Position numbers and translations under genes: made by a program
The notes under the pieces: generated by a model
What the model saw: the letters and a program-made list of their open reading frames with translations, nothing else
What the model was told of the DNA's origin: nothing
Databases searched by the model: none
Assembly: GCA_940671915.1 (NCBI GenBank)
Contig: CALNVZ010003429.1
Coordinates: 22,761,590-22,825,589, forward strand
Direction of reading: 5' to 3'
DNA length: 64,000 bases
From: Paracentrotus lividus
Lineage: Eukaryota > Echinodermata > Echinoidea > Camarodonta > Echinidae
Part shown: piece after piece, positions 1 to 11,780 of the stretch
Layout of the letters: every line of letters begins with the position of its first letter
Position numbering within the stretch: position 1 is the first letter of the stretch

Positions 1-1640
1 GATGCTCTAGAGCACCCGTAAGATTGGGGAAAATCAGCATTACCTTTTGTACCTAGAACTTTTAGGCACCCTTAAATTGAAATTAACCTTTTTTAACGGT
101 CAAAAGGCCAAATTTTTTTTTTGGACGGCCCCCCCCCCCTCTCCCTCCCCCCCCCCCCCCCCCCGTTATTCATATCACTTGCCGCCGTTCGCACCCCGTG
201 AAATCCCACTCTGGATCCGCGCCTTGGCCTGTTATTTAGCAACCAATAATTTGTATTTGTAACAGTAATTGTGACAATGATTTCTTTTACAATCGTTTCA
301 GTTTCCTTTCTAGGAATTACTTTTATGATTCCAACTTTCAAGAGCCTATAAATTCATAATTACCCTGTACCCCAAAGATTTGAACGTTATTACCAACTAT
401 CTGGAAATAGTCACAAAATTAGCCATCAATTTTTATTCCAACATTTACTTGAACAAACTTTAAGGGAGGATGACATGAATAATGAAAATGTTTGTTAATG
501 ATATTCTAATTCAAATTAAGATTGTAAACAATTTACATCCCAAAAGTGAATATTTAGTCAACCATCTAGAAATAGGCCAAACTTGACCGCAGAATTATAT
601 TGATATGTACTTGACCGCGTTGACCAATTGACCACACCCCCCCCCCCCCCCCCCCCCCACCCCCGAGAACCATTTCCATAAAAGGATATCTAGAGTTTAG
701 TCGCTAGTGTTCATGTTTCCGCGGAAAGACTGGGAGCATAACGATTTTCTTTTCTTGAAGGAGGGTTGGAGTGCTCTTTATTGTGTTGGATATAAAGATT
801 ATCATGATTATAATTGGTAGCTTTATCTCCTAATCTGTTTCACTCGATCCTTTAGGCCTATGTATTCACCTAATCTCCTAATCCGATATAATTTGTTTCT
901 CATTTCAAACCTATAAAAATATAAAAAAAATAAAAAATGCAATGAGGATAAAAGCTCCCAGATTAACATTGTACTCCAAACTTGAATTTATTTTTCATCA
1001 CTCAAAGCATCGCGAGGTGCGTTTTAATTCAATATAAAAGTAATGAGAAAATGTCGTGTATTTGACTTGAGAAACCCAGACTTTATAACCAGATTAATCA
1101 AATACGATATTTTCATGAAATTGTGAGGATAAGTTTTATTTGTAATGATAAGTATTTTTCAAGTTTTTAGTTTGCACTACGACAAGACGTTAAAAAAAAA
1201 TGGAGTTTTCTTGAAATGACACATATTCCCGAAAGACGATGTAAATCGGGTAAATATTTCGCTTCAATGTTACGAAATGGATATTACGTTTTGTTCACCT
1301 GACTCCATCCCAACCGAAACGACATAAACTGTACAGTATTTCTTCAGAAATGTTGTGTTTACCCGGTAAACAGAACGACTCTTGGTTGGCCTTTGTTAAA
1401 ATGTCATTAGAATTAATTAAGTTTGCTAATTGGCTTGATAAGGCTTTTAAACAAAGGAGTCATTTTGAATGTGCAAACATTATAAAGTTTGTAACACATA
1501 ATGTACTTTAACATTGCATATCTGTGGAAGGCCCATACATTGTGCTCAGTCATTTTGTGCTATTTTAGAGTTTGCAGAATAGGAACATGAAAACTGGTTT
1601 TATATGCAAATACCGATATTTGGCCAACAATAATATTATC
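1..1640. other. Gene-free stretch with C homopolymers
   Basis: No coding region is supported. Long C runs lie near 128-165 and 637-659. The word GGATCCGCGCC near 211-223 matches the end of a common hAT-like short element, but I could not find a partner end. The short open frames here are low-complexity translations of the C tracts. The rest is unique-looking A+T-rich DNA. Confidence 0.6.
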
Positions 1641-1846
1641 GACAATTAATTTATTCATTTGTCTCCAACGGTAGAAACCATGCAAATTGGTAGAAACACA
1701 CGCAACTGCTGTGTGATAAATATTGGAACCAGACAGCTATGAAAAAATCATAGGTCATCCTCGGGCGGGATTCGAACCCACGACCTGTCGGATTGCTAGA
1801 TCCACGTCATAACCGCTAGCCACCGGAGTGAACCCGTAGCGGATAG
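1641..1846 (-). mobile_element. tRNA-derived SINE, copy A (truncated at its 3' end)
   Basis: On the minus strand this carries a tRNA-like B box (GGTTCGAATCC) inside a T-loop-like context and an A-box-like GTGGCTAGCGG. The body that follows matches copies B and C almost base for base: CATAGCTGTCTGGTTCCAAT, then the CAGTTGCGTGTG stretch and TTTGCATGGTTTCTACC. It stops before the ATTCCTTTACGTTT tail that the other two copies have. It sits head to head with copy B. Confidence 0.8.
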
Positions 1847-1850
1847 TATG

Positions 1851-2098
1851 AACCTTGATCGCTACGGGCACTTCGGTTGGTCTAGCGGTTATGACGGCTG
1901 CGTCAGCCATCCACGTCGTGGGTTTTGAATCCCGCCCGGGCAGCTATGGTTTTTTTCATAGCTGTCTGGTTCCAATATTATCATACAGCAGTTGCGTGTG
2001 TTTCTACCAATTTGCATGGTTTCTAGTATCGTTGGAGACAAATGAATAAATTAATGTCTATTTAACATCCCACGGCCGTTAAAATTCCTTTACGTTTG
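1851..2098 (+). mobile_element. tRNA-derived SINE, copy B
   Basis: The head AACCTTGATCGCTACGGGCA is followed by the A-box-like TGGTCTAGCGG and a degenerate B box in which one extra T interrupts GGTTTTGAATCC. The conserved body and the tail ending CCTTTACGTTT follow. The tail shared with copy C is probably the LINE-like region used for mobilisation (inference). A 64-codon open frame across this copy is not a gene. Confidence 0.82.
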
Positions 2099-2123
2099 AT
2101 GTTCATGTATATGGGATGTACTG

Positions 2124-2372
2124 AACCTTGATCGCTACGGGCACTACCGAGTGTGGTCTAGCGGTTATGACGGTGGTCTAGCAATCCACAGGTCGTGGGT
2201 TCGAATCCCGCCCGGGCAGCCTATGATTTTTTTTTCATAGCTGTCTGGTTCCAATATCACACAGCAGTTGCGTGTGTTTCTACCAATTTGCATGGTTTCT
2301 ACCGTTGGAGACAAATGAATAAATTAATTGTCTATTTAGCATCCCAACGGCTGTAAAATTCCTTTACGTTTA
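2124..2372 (+). mobile_element. tRNA-derived SINE, copy C (most intact)
   Basis: Full-length copy: the same head, an A box TGGTCTAGCGG at 2154-2164, a consensus B box GGTTCGAATCC at 2198-2208, the body and the CCTTTACGTTT tail. Box spacing (about 34 bases) is tRNA-like. It is a direct repeat of copy B with a 25-base gap. Clustering of three copies suggests local preference or tandem insertion. Confidence 0.85.
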
Positions 2373-4309
2373 ATAATATCGTTTAAAACGGGTCCAAAAT
2401 CAAATAGATCAGTATATAAAGTATTAAATTATTTAATGTATAGGTGTTCTTTTCTATCAACCTGTTGTAATTATTATCATCGTCATTAATATTTTCAGAA
2501 ATTAACTACCCTATAAAATATTTTTACAAATTCTAGTACCCCATATTTTTGCCCCGTCATTTTAAAACGCGCGAATTATGAATAATAGCTTATACGGAAG
2601 TGCAAATATTATAACGTGTCGATCGTACTTTAATTGGGGCAGGTATTATTATACCCCAGCGCCTCCCGACAATTATCCTGCATTTGAAATTGTGTTTTTA
2701 TTTATTCTCAACACCCATAGACCTCAGTCAACATTTTTGTACATCAATAATAATACTATACTCTTTGAATAATGTTGAAAAGCCAAAACCGAGGCTATAA
2801 AAATAGGGGTTGATTTTGTTGGCTTGAATCAGCAAGCGTTTCAAACTCAGACAACAGCATTGTCATACAAGGTCGTAAGCGCCGTGTTCTATTGTTAACG
2901 ATATTTGTATTATTGTCGGGGAAAACTACAAAAAAGTTCGGGATTTGTAATATAAATGAAAATGAAGCCTGATGGAATTGTAGTGAACGGAGCAGACTTT
3001 GCATGTCGTACTAGGCTCTATTTTGTAACATACCCACTTCTCACCCCCTTTCCCCCTACTCTTTCTCTCTACAGTCTGTGTCAAAAAAATGGTACAGTCG
3101 GGGAAAAATAATTTAGATGTGAAATATTTTCATATAATGTGTGTTTGTGGTACCAAATTAAAGCCAAAAGATTTTTCTTGCTGATGCGCTTTGTCCTGTA
3201 TAATTTGCTTTCGTATGTATACCCTCTCTATACCCTCGCCACCTCTCTCTCCCTCTCCATTTCTTTTTCTATCTTTCTCTCTCTTTCTCTCTCTCTCTCT
3301 TTCGTTGTTTCTTCAATACAATTGACTTGAATTAGCCTACTGTATGTTAAATGTTTTACGTACACATGTGCACAAGGACGTTTAAAAAAAAGGACATCAC
3401 CATTATTCAGTACCCCTTTCTTTGAAAGTAAATATACATTTTATTTATAGGCTTAAATTGTGACATGGCAAATTAACATAATACTTTATTCATTGTACAT
3501 TAGCCTTCCGTTATAACGGCCCCATTTTAGAAAGGCCAATGTGCTTTTAAAAGCAGATTTTTGACCTTAAGTTGTTTTTCTTTAACCCCTAAAATAATGT
3601 CAAATTTGTTCGTTCCACGACAACAAGATGATGAACGAGTATTAAAGTAAGGCGTTGTGATATACAAACTTTTATTCATGGAAATTCACTTATTATTCGA
3701 TATTTACCGTCAGGCTGCAAGTTAATTGAATAAGCCTATAGAACTGTACATACAATACGATACAATCCATCCAATATAACATAGTTCTTGGAGGTCACGT
3801 GATGCAAATCCAGCCAATCACAGCACATATTTTCCTTACTATTTTTACTATTTACCTATCAATCTATATATTAATTTATTATGATGGTTGTATCACACTT
3901 ATCATGCGGGTTTGAGACTTGTCTTGGAGATGTCTCAGAGTCTCCGCGACGTCGCAAGTGGCTCGGCGACATCTCTTGAGTCGCGGGAAAATCGAACATG
4001 TTCATTATCTAGGCCCTATGCGCTTTTTTCTGCCTCGCAGAGTCTCGAACACGTCTCCGAATCTCCGTGTCTCTGCGATACAAAATTTTCTTTTGCTGAC
4101 CACCATAAACCCGGTCAGCTGGTCAGAATGTAAACAAACCTTAACGTGACCTCTATATACCAAGGACCGTGCATATCCGCATTGTACGTGCCAAGATCTT
4201 CAGTAGATGTAGACAGGTCAACAAACTTTTGACGATGGAGGTTGCTACCGAGAGAGGGCACAAGTCAGATCGAAAACGGAGACGAATGGGAATTAACAGA
4301 AAGAAAGAA
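2373..4309. other. Gene-free stretch; pyrimidine-rich tract at 3,036-3,305
   Basis: No gene is supported. A CT-rich microsatellite-like tract lies at about 3,230-3,305. A short cluster of promoter-type words at 3,796-3,818 is listed separately. The GTCTC-rich stretch at 3,900-4,080 looks repeat-like, but I could not pair its ends. Confidence 0.55.
3796..3818 (+). promoter_or_regulatory. E-box, octamer and CCAAT words in tight array
   Basis: CACGTG (3796-3801) directly abuts ATGCAAAT (3802-3809), an Oct/POU site, and CCAAT follows at 3814-3818. Such a cluster is typical of proximal promoters, but no TATA box or recognisable coding exon follows, so this is a candidate only. Confidence 0.3.
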
Positions 4310-4340
4310 GGAAAGAGAGGGGATTAGAGATATAGAAAAG

Positions 4341-4375
<35 letters not shown>

Positions 4376-4432
4376 GAATAGATATAACAGAGAGAGAGAG
4401 AGAGAGAGAGACTCAGAGAGAGAGAGGGAAGG
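4310..4432. repeat. (GA)n microsatellite
   Basis: Almost uninterrupted GA dinucleotides with short breaks, followed by a G run. Open frames on either strand here (Arg-Glu or Ser-Leu repeats) are artefacts of the repeat. Confidence 0.95.
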
Positions 4433-4738
4433 GGGGGGGTGCGGCAGGGCAAAATAAGCAATATTGTTGCCAAAATGGCGCCAATAACCATTCTCCATTC
4501 CCTCAGCAATTATTATTGCTTTACTAATGATTGTGAAATTGCTTTATACTTTTAAAGATACACATTACCATTGTACCATGCACACTCGATACTGCTGTCT
4601 TTTATATGCATTAATTTGGTTTTTTTTTCCAAGTCAAGTAACAAGTTTTGCTGTCAGAGGTGCCATTATACATTATCCACAATAAATACGTCTTTTACAT
4701 GGATGAAAGCAATAGTTTGTTCACCTTTACAAGATCTG

Positions 4739-4925
4739 ACAGAGAGATAAAAGGGAGAGAGAGAGAGAGACAGAGAGAGCAGAAGGAGAGAGAGAGAGAG
4801 AGAGGGGGGGGGGGAGACCAGAGAGAGAGAGAGAGAGAGGGGGGGGAGAGAGAGGGGGGAACGACAGAGAGAGAGAGAGAGAGGGGGAGAGAGAGAGGGG
4901 GGAAAACAGAGAGAAAGAGAGAGAG

Positions 4926-4959
<34 letters not shown>

Positions 4960-5086
4960 AAAAAAGAAAGAAAGAAGAAAGAAAAAAAAGGGGGGGACGT
5001 GAGGGAAGAACGAGAGAGAACGAGAGAGAGAGCTAGGGGGTGCGGGGGGGGGAGACGGGCGAGAGAAAAAACAGAGAGAGAGATGG
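4739..5086. repeat. GA-rich low-complexity tract with G and A runs
   Basis: Some 350 bases of purine-only sequence on the + strand, mainly (GA)n broken by G8-10 runs and GAAA words. It has the composition of H-DNA/triplex-forming tracts. The 141-codon minus frame is Ser-Leu-Pro repeat and not a gene. Confidence 0.93.
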
Positions 5087-6170
5087 GTCACGGAACACGT
5101 ATAGCAGGGTAGGTATAAGTGTAAGATTTCACAATGATTTTTATTAATAATTTCCGGGCACTTCTTTTATAACGTGCAGTTGTAACCAGCTCATTATGCC
5201 ACTTACAGGATATACCATTATAATTATCGTGAAGATTGACAGGAAATGTTTGATACTAATTATGCGGGTACAGGGCGGATCGAGCTTTTGGCTAGGGGGG
5301 GGGGGTGAGCCAATGACGATGCTAACATACATGTAGTGACCATGCAGACTATTTTGTTAGAGTGGAATTGCACTCCTTTTCGAGTGTTCTCAATTTTTCT
5401 CAATTTACAGACTAGGTATATAGGCTACAATAAAATTTATCAATATCACTCACTGAATTTGAAAGAAGGGCAGCAGATTAGGTCGGGTAATACAAAATCA
5501 ATTGCAGGTCATTCATTTTACAGCTAATCGATCTTTTCATCGCTCTTGATAATTGGACCTTCAAACAACCTTCATTGACTACAACAGTTACTGTTTCATG
5601 AAAAAAAATACACATTTTTGTTCTCTCTTTTTTTCTTCTTTTTTTTTTAAAGGGAGATTTGTGCCAGATTTTATCTTGATAATGCCAACAAAAAGGGTAA
5701 ATACAATAATAAAACTAACACAATATCACTAAAAAAAAAAAAAGGGAAAGCCTATTTGATTGTTTCTGTTTTTTTTTGTTTGGATTTTTTCGTATCATTT
5801 CTGATTTCAAAAAGATTATTCCATTTGATCTCCGCTTTGAAGTAGTAATACATGGTAATATTACTGTGTTATTTTAACAAAGGTCATACGTATTTTCGAC
5901 AAGAGATCCCCGAAGATGATTAAATCAACAATGTATTATTCATAACTTTTAGCGTGTAGATTGTAGAATAATTTTGGAATTGATAATGTGCACTTCTGAT
6001 TATAGAATCAACATCACAAGAAGCGGTTGCTTTTCAAAAATGTTTACAGAGGCGGGTGGATTCTGGGAAAGATAAAGAATAATTTATACGTTTGTCCATC
6101 CTTTGTATTCCCTTGTGAATAATACTGAAACGGTATATTTTTTTTTCATCTTATTTTTTTTATTTTATTT
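5087..6170. other. Gene-free, A+T-rich
   Basis: Only short T, A and G homopolymers (for example the G run at about 5,297) are visible. No open frame resembles a known protein. Confidence 0.5.
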
Positions 6171-6177
6171 TTATTTT

Positions 6178-6178
6178 T

Positions 6179-6216
<38 letters not shown>

Positions 6217-6244
6217 TTTTTTTTTTTTTTTGCGGGGGGGGGGG
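6178..6244. repeat. (ATT)n microsatellite followed by T and G runs
   Basis: About a dozen ATT units run into a T tract and a G tract. An (ATT)n tail is typical of CR1/L2-type LINE 3' ends, but no LINE coding remnant is visible upstream. Confidence 0.85.
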
Positions 6245-9200
6245 ATTGGGGGCAAAATTGGCATTTCCTATAGAAGAGCAAAAATTGTGTCTGTCATCCT
6301 ATGATAAGGTGTAATTTGACTCGGCGGCCGTATTATACAAGGCCAACAATACAAGGTTGACATTTATTTTTCTGTCCTGGATATAACGCGGCAAGTTTAG
6401 ATCAATGCATTGCGTTAAATATATATATACTGTGATGCAGAGTGTAAAATAACTTGCACTCTCTATCTTTTTTCTTTCTTTCTTTTTTTTCTTTTTTTTT
6501 TCATCTTTTGTCGATGAGATGGGCAGGCTTATCCTATTCGATTTATCCAGCGGCAAACCACAAAATATTGAATGAAGAGTACAACAAAAGATAACGTAAA
6601 AGGGAAAAGATCAATAAAAAAGGAGAAAGGCACGTGAAATACAGACCTGACGGTAATAACACGTTAACCAGTGCATGTTAACAAAATATTCGAAAGTAAG
6701 CCTATATCATTGTAGTCAGAAAGTAAACAACAAAATTACGTTAATGACCATGTAGTTTTTTTTTTTTTTCTTCTTCATTTTTATCATTTCCTCAGTTATT
6801 ATTTCTGTGGTGATTTTTCAACAAGAAACTGTTTTTGTGTTTGTTTTTTTCTGTAAGGTTGCAATATAGCTTGCAATGTATAAATGAAGGCAAAAATTCA
6901 TAGGACATGATTTAAAATAATAGGATTAAAACAATAAATTGAATGGTCGCTCTGTTGAAAATGTTCTCGGAGAAGGGGTATATACGCGAGGTATGTGAAT
7001 TAATAGAAATACCAGCTCCACATTACATTTCGATGTTTTTTTCCCTGGGGTGGGGCTTGCATAATCAGTGCTGTTAATCAATCTTTACAAGTACTTTGTA
7101 CAAATACAAAAACCTTTTTCTTATGTTCAGTGCATTCTCTGCGAAATGGTGCCTCCCCGTGCATGCTATGCACGTCATCATCAAAATCTCAGTCTCCGAT
7201 ATCTTCCACGATTACCGAGTTGAAAGCTCTTCTTATTTACCTCCCCGTATCCTACCTCTCAAGAAAGGCTCATCAATTCATTCTCTCAAATCAATCTAAT
7301 TAGTATTCATTGTCCCTATACATGTATGTCCTCACAACACAAATGTGGTCACAACATGCTGGTTTCGTTAAAAAAAAAAATCGACGTTGCACTTGACGTT
7401 GGCCCAGTAGCGGACGCAGACCGACGTGATACAATGAATTTACCGGGCCCATGCGTAAACACAATAGAGCCGCTTTTGTCCCCAGACAATTGGGCCCCCG
7501 AAATGCATTCAAGTCGGTTTTCTTGGATCCGCGCCTGTAGGCCTACTTGTTTTAGACACGCACGGAGCGGATACTACACGCAACAAGTTTGTGCAATTCC
7601 GGTCCTATTCAGAAACGTATGGGAATTCACAGAATGGGCCCACGATTGGCTCCCATACGACGCAAGCTACGTTGCAGGCACGTGCCACGTATAGCCTACG
7701 ATCAGTTGTGACCACTGCATTATGGGACGAATGTCTTGATATCCCAATTACACCGTGAGACAGACTCTAAACCGAGCACTATCTTGCATGCCATTCGCGG
7801 CAATGCAATATTTTTTTTTTTCGGTCCGGTGCCGGTCTCACTGACCGCATTACTACTTTTCTCATTGTTCCTCTCCCGTATTCCCAATCCAGACGTGTAT
7901 TCACGACCCCAGAAATCCGTCACCATCATCTTCATAATTATATTAATTTCAATGCTATTAGCAAAGATGTCTTCTGACTTTCCTTGAGACCTCCATGCCT
8001 CTTTTCATCATGTTCATCGCGACATGCTTTCTTGAGACGGACCCTCCCCCCCCCCCTCAAAAAAAAAAAAAAAAAAAAAAAAGCTCTGGGAAAAAGAAGA
8101 TGGCGACGAGACATGGAGTCTATCACTTGCCCTTAATTTGAGGCCTAATTTCACAGCCACACTGCAGAATCACTCAGGTGACCGAATATGCCCGCCTAGT
8201 ATTGACTCGTTTGAGGTAATGTAACAATCCGCTCCGTCTTATCCTAGTGAGACTAACTCCCTGAGTCTCCCACGATTGAATTTTCTTCGTAAACACATCT
8301 TAATACACTCGAGGAGCAGGAAAATACGAAAGGGTAACAAACTTTTCTCTCCCATGCACTAACATTAACACTTTCACTCACCCAAAAACATCTCTCTCTC
8401 TCTATCTCCATCTCCATCTTATTTTCTTCCCAGCATACATTGTTCAAAATAGTGACGTAGGAAGCAATATTGTTCCAAAGTGGATCATCCTATGTTAAGG
8501 TTACACAATTTTCTTCTCGAGATTTCTTACCATCACCGTCTTTAAATCCACCCAACATGTATTTCAATGAAAAGCAATATTGAATGCACAAGACTTTCCG
8601 CGTCATTATTCTAAATTCCCTGTCGGCCCTGGGCCTAAGCCTATAATATATTTCCTTCGACAAGACATTTTAGAACATTTATATAGACCCCATTGTTGAA
8701 ATTGGCCTGTATATACCATTTTGCACAAAGTCATCAAAAGCGCAAAAGGCTTGTTAAATAATTATGTTCAAGTAAACGATTTTCAGCATTTCGGTTTTAT
8801 TCTCAATTCGCTACTTTTAAACTGATGTTTATAAATAAATCACCTGACTCCAAGGTGACATAATAAAGATTCCTTATATTTATTTATTTACTACAAAAAT
8901 AATTTCCTAATCTTTTGGGTAGTGTTGACAATGGACAGACAGCCCCATGCCAAAATGTTTGAGGCTAACTTTTAAATTCAAGTTTTGAAAAGACAAACTA
9001 TTCAATTTACACAATGCCAAGATATTTTGTGGTTGACTTATAAATTCACGTTTTAAAACGACAAATGCATTATGGGTATTCAAAATCACAACAAATGCAC
9101 GGTAACCCTGTGGAGACATCACGAAATCACGTACAAATCCCTATCTCATTGTATATTTATGTTCGCTCGAATGCAGCTAGAAGCGAACGAACCGTTCGCA

Positions 9201-9829
9201 GGCGACAATTGCGATCGCTCAGCCACCGATATTTACATTTTATACACTACACGTTTCGCGCCGGAATCGTCAGTTACTATCTTAACCTGATGTAGACATG
9301 TTAGGATAGATAGGCATCAATTTGTATCTAAATAAAAAGTGATATTTGGAATTGACGCGGAAGATGAATTATTTAGAGGAAATCGGTGATGGCGAGGAGC
9401 TAAAATGTGTCGAATTCGGAATCTGTTTGGAATGCTTACGTCATCCGTGACGTGCTTTGGAACGCAGGTGTGTGTCGTCTGCTAGGCTGGTTAAACGGGG
9501 TAAGACGACGAGGAAATGTTTTTATTTAAAAGTGTTTTTATTTTGCATGGGGTTTTCCGTAATCTGAAAGGCCTTAAACCTGATTGGGGGTATTACTTGG
9601 CTGTGTTCTAGGGGTACGGTTAGGTTTAGGATTAGGAATTTAGATGGAATGTAGTTCTCTTTACGTAAGAATGTTGTCGATAATGGATGAATAATGTCAT
9701 TTACGGTGACAGCTGATACTCATTTGATGTAGAGCTCAGATGTGTTTCATTTTTGAGAGTGTAATTGTTCATCAGGGATCGTTTGATTGTGAGAGATGCT
9801 CACCAGAGGTGTAAAGGCTATGAATATAT
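6245..9829. other. Gene-free stretch with small repeats
   Basis: Nothing codes convincingly. A C run joined to an A run lies at 8,046-8,083. GGATCCGCGCC at about 7,527 and AGCGGACGCAG at about 7,411 may be two ends of a short hAT-like element. A degenerate duplication of about 75 bases lies at 8,947-9,066. Confidence 0.45.
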
Positions 9830-9837
9830 AAACAGGT

Positions 9838-9985
9838 GGGACTGAGAGAGAAAGACAGAGAGATAAATAGAGAGATGCGGAAGAAGTCGAGAGACAGAAA
9901 AACTTAATACATGTATATAGAAACAAAAGGGAGGGAGAAAGATAGAAAGAGAAAGACGTACAGAGACAGAAGGGGGGGGGGGAAC
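9838..9985. repeat. Purine-rich GA/GAAA tract
   Basis: AGAGAG and GAAAGA words dominate and end in a G run. The tract is more degenerate than the 4.3-5.1 kb ones, and no coding sequence is supported. Confidence 0.8.
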
Positions 9986-11284
9986 ACGAGGATTTCAAAC
10001 GTTGTGTCAGTCTGTCGTTATAGCAGCGTTATTCAAAAGCTTAAAGAAATTATCATATTTATGGGGAAGGGGCGCAACTCCAAATGTGAATGGGGGCGGG
10101 GGCGCGCAGGTGCCAATAAATTACCAGGCCATTTTAATTGAGGTTCCCTTTATATTACAAGCTTCTTAATGTGTCCCCGTTGTGCCTCCACCTAGATCCG
10201 CCAATGAATTCATAACATTTATTTATGCCGTTGAGACAATGATTATGTTCATATTATTTATGCCTACAAAAAGCAGCGCATATTACAATAAGAAACCGTT
10301 TTTCACGAGCATTCGCGTCTCAACAGTGTCATCAATATTATCTGCGTGCTTAAGCTTGCAATAATTCAGCACTCGCAAGCGATTTCGTAATGATTTTATA
10401 GTGAACGAACTTTTGGCCCGAGTTCAACAAACTTTTGCGAGTCGATGAGGCAGTGTTTACCTGCGATGAAGGTCACTTTGATCTGGATTCGTATAACAAT
10501 GGTATCAGAAGTTACGCTGTATTGTTGCAATGAATGCGAATTTCCAGACTATAAAAGTCATATTCACAAATTGCAACAATACAATATAAGCGTTGAACTC
10601 GCATTATATTCGGGGCAGCGAGATAGAATAATATATCCGGAACTCGCGGGGCTTAAATTGCCCACAATACATTGCAATACTATTTCCAGTATATCGAGTG
10701 ATACATGATATCGTATCTATGATAAGAATTCGAATTCAGTGATTATTTCGTCCCGAAGCAGTGTTTAATTTTTCTTTTCTTCTTCTTCTTCGTCTTCTTT
10801 TTTTTAAATTCAAAATCGAGAACTGCATGTAAATCATAATGATACTAATCATATTGTGAAGCATGAAAAGATATACGAAGATTCTGGAGAACAATATACT
10901 CCAAATGATCACGTTTAACATGCAAAACGTGTCGACAGTCATTTCCTTTGTTTACAAATTTACTGAAAATAAATTTCTCAATAAAATCTTCTTATCCAAT
11001 TTTTCGAAAGGAAGTAATTCATGTTCCCGCTCGCTTATTGAATGGATTGAGTCAAAGACTTTTAGAAACTAAAACTACTAAAGGGCAAATAATTGTTTGG
11101 TTTTGATTCCGCCTCTAGAACAAAAGACCGAAACAAACAAGTACTTTTTCTATACGCCTTTCGATATAATTATTGTGTATGATATCGCCAATTTATACAA
11201 ATTTAAGGGCTAAGAAAGCGGAACTATTATTGTATTATGATGAATAATTATATAATTATGAAGTAATAATATAGGCTATGTCCG
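9986..11284. other. Gene-free, A+T-rich
   Basis: Short open frames up to 87 codons are present without recognisable domains, start context or splice support. I see no RNA gene or repeat with clear ends. Confidence 0.45.
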
Positions 11285-11289
11285 CAACA

Positions 11290-11780
11290 CTATTATAGCA
11301 CCATCCCTCTCCACTCAGCCCCTACCTCCTTACCCGTTCACCCCTTCCATTACCCCCTACCTCTCCCCACCCGGGCCCCTTATACCCCTTCACCCTATAC
11401 CACTATCTCATCCCTCAACCCTTACCCCTCACTTCTTACCCCACATCCTCACCCTTACCCCTCACCACTTACCCCTTAACCCCTTCCATTACCCTGTACC
11501 TCTAGCTCTTCATTACCCCTTATACCCTTATCCCGGGCCCTTAACCCTCACCCCTTACCTCTAGCTCTCACCCTTCTTATTCTCACACATTACCCCTCAT
11601 ACCTTACCCCCTCACCCCTTACCCCCTCTACCCCTTACCCCTCACCCCTTACCCATCACCACTACCCTCACCCCTTGTATCTCTTCACCTATACCCCTTT
11701 ACCCCTCCAATAATATTATTATTCACCCTTTACCCCCCTTTCACCCCTTTACAGAGTTAACCCTCCACCATCTATCTCAT
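11290..11780. repeat. Degenerate C-rich minisatellite (CACCCCTTACC-like)
   Basis: Roughly 490 bases on the + strand in which CACCCCTTACC and close variants recur at irregular spacing, almost without G. No constant unit length is evident, so this is a decayed minisatellite or strand-asymmetric low-complexity DNA. It is not a clean CCCTAA telomere array. Confidence 0.75.

Noticed and set aside
206-226. GGATCCGCGCC-type hAT end (also near 7,527 and 47,930)
   Set aside because: These are single ends. Convincing partner ends and target duplications were not found by eye, so no element is called.
1855-2049. 64-codon + frame
   Set aside because: It lies wholly in SINE copy B, from the head to the body.
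3888-4149. GTCTC/GAGAC-rich block with two overlapping 76-81 codon frames
   Set aside because: It looks repeat-derived and neither frame resembles a protein. The inverted pairing of its ends was too weak to call an element.
4666-5091. 141-codon minus-strand frame of Ser/Leu/Pro
   Set aside because: It is the translation of a purine-rich GA tract, with no domain or codon structure beyond the repeat. The same applies to frames at 4,242-4,509 and 24,621-24,878.
11290-11780. Interstitial telomere array
   Set aside because: The words are CACCCCTTACC-like rather than CCCTAA, with irregular spacing. The TTAGGGTT-like words at 9.6 and 14.5 kb are also isolated and degenerate.
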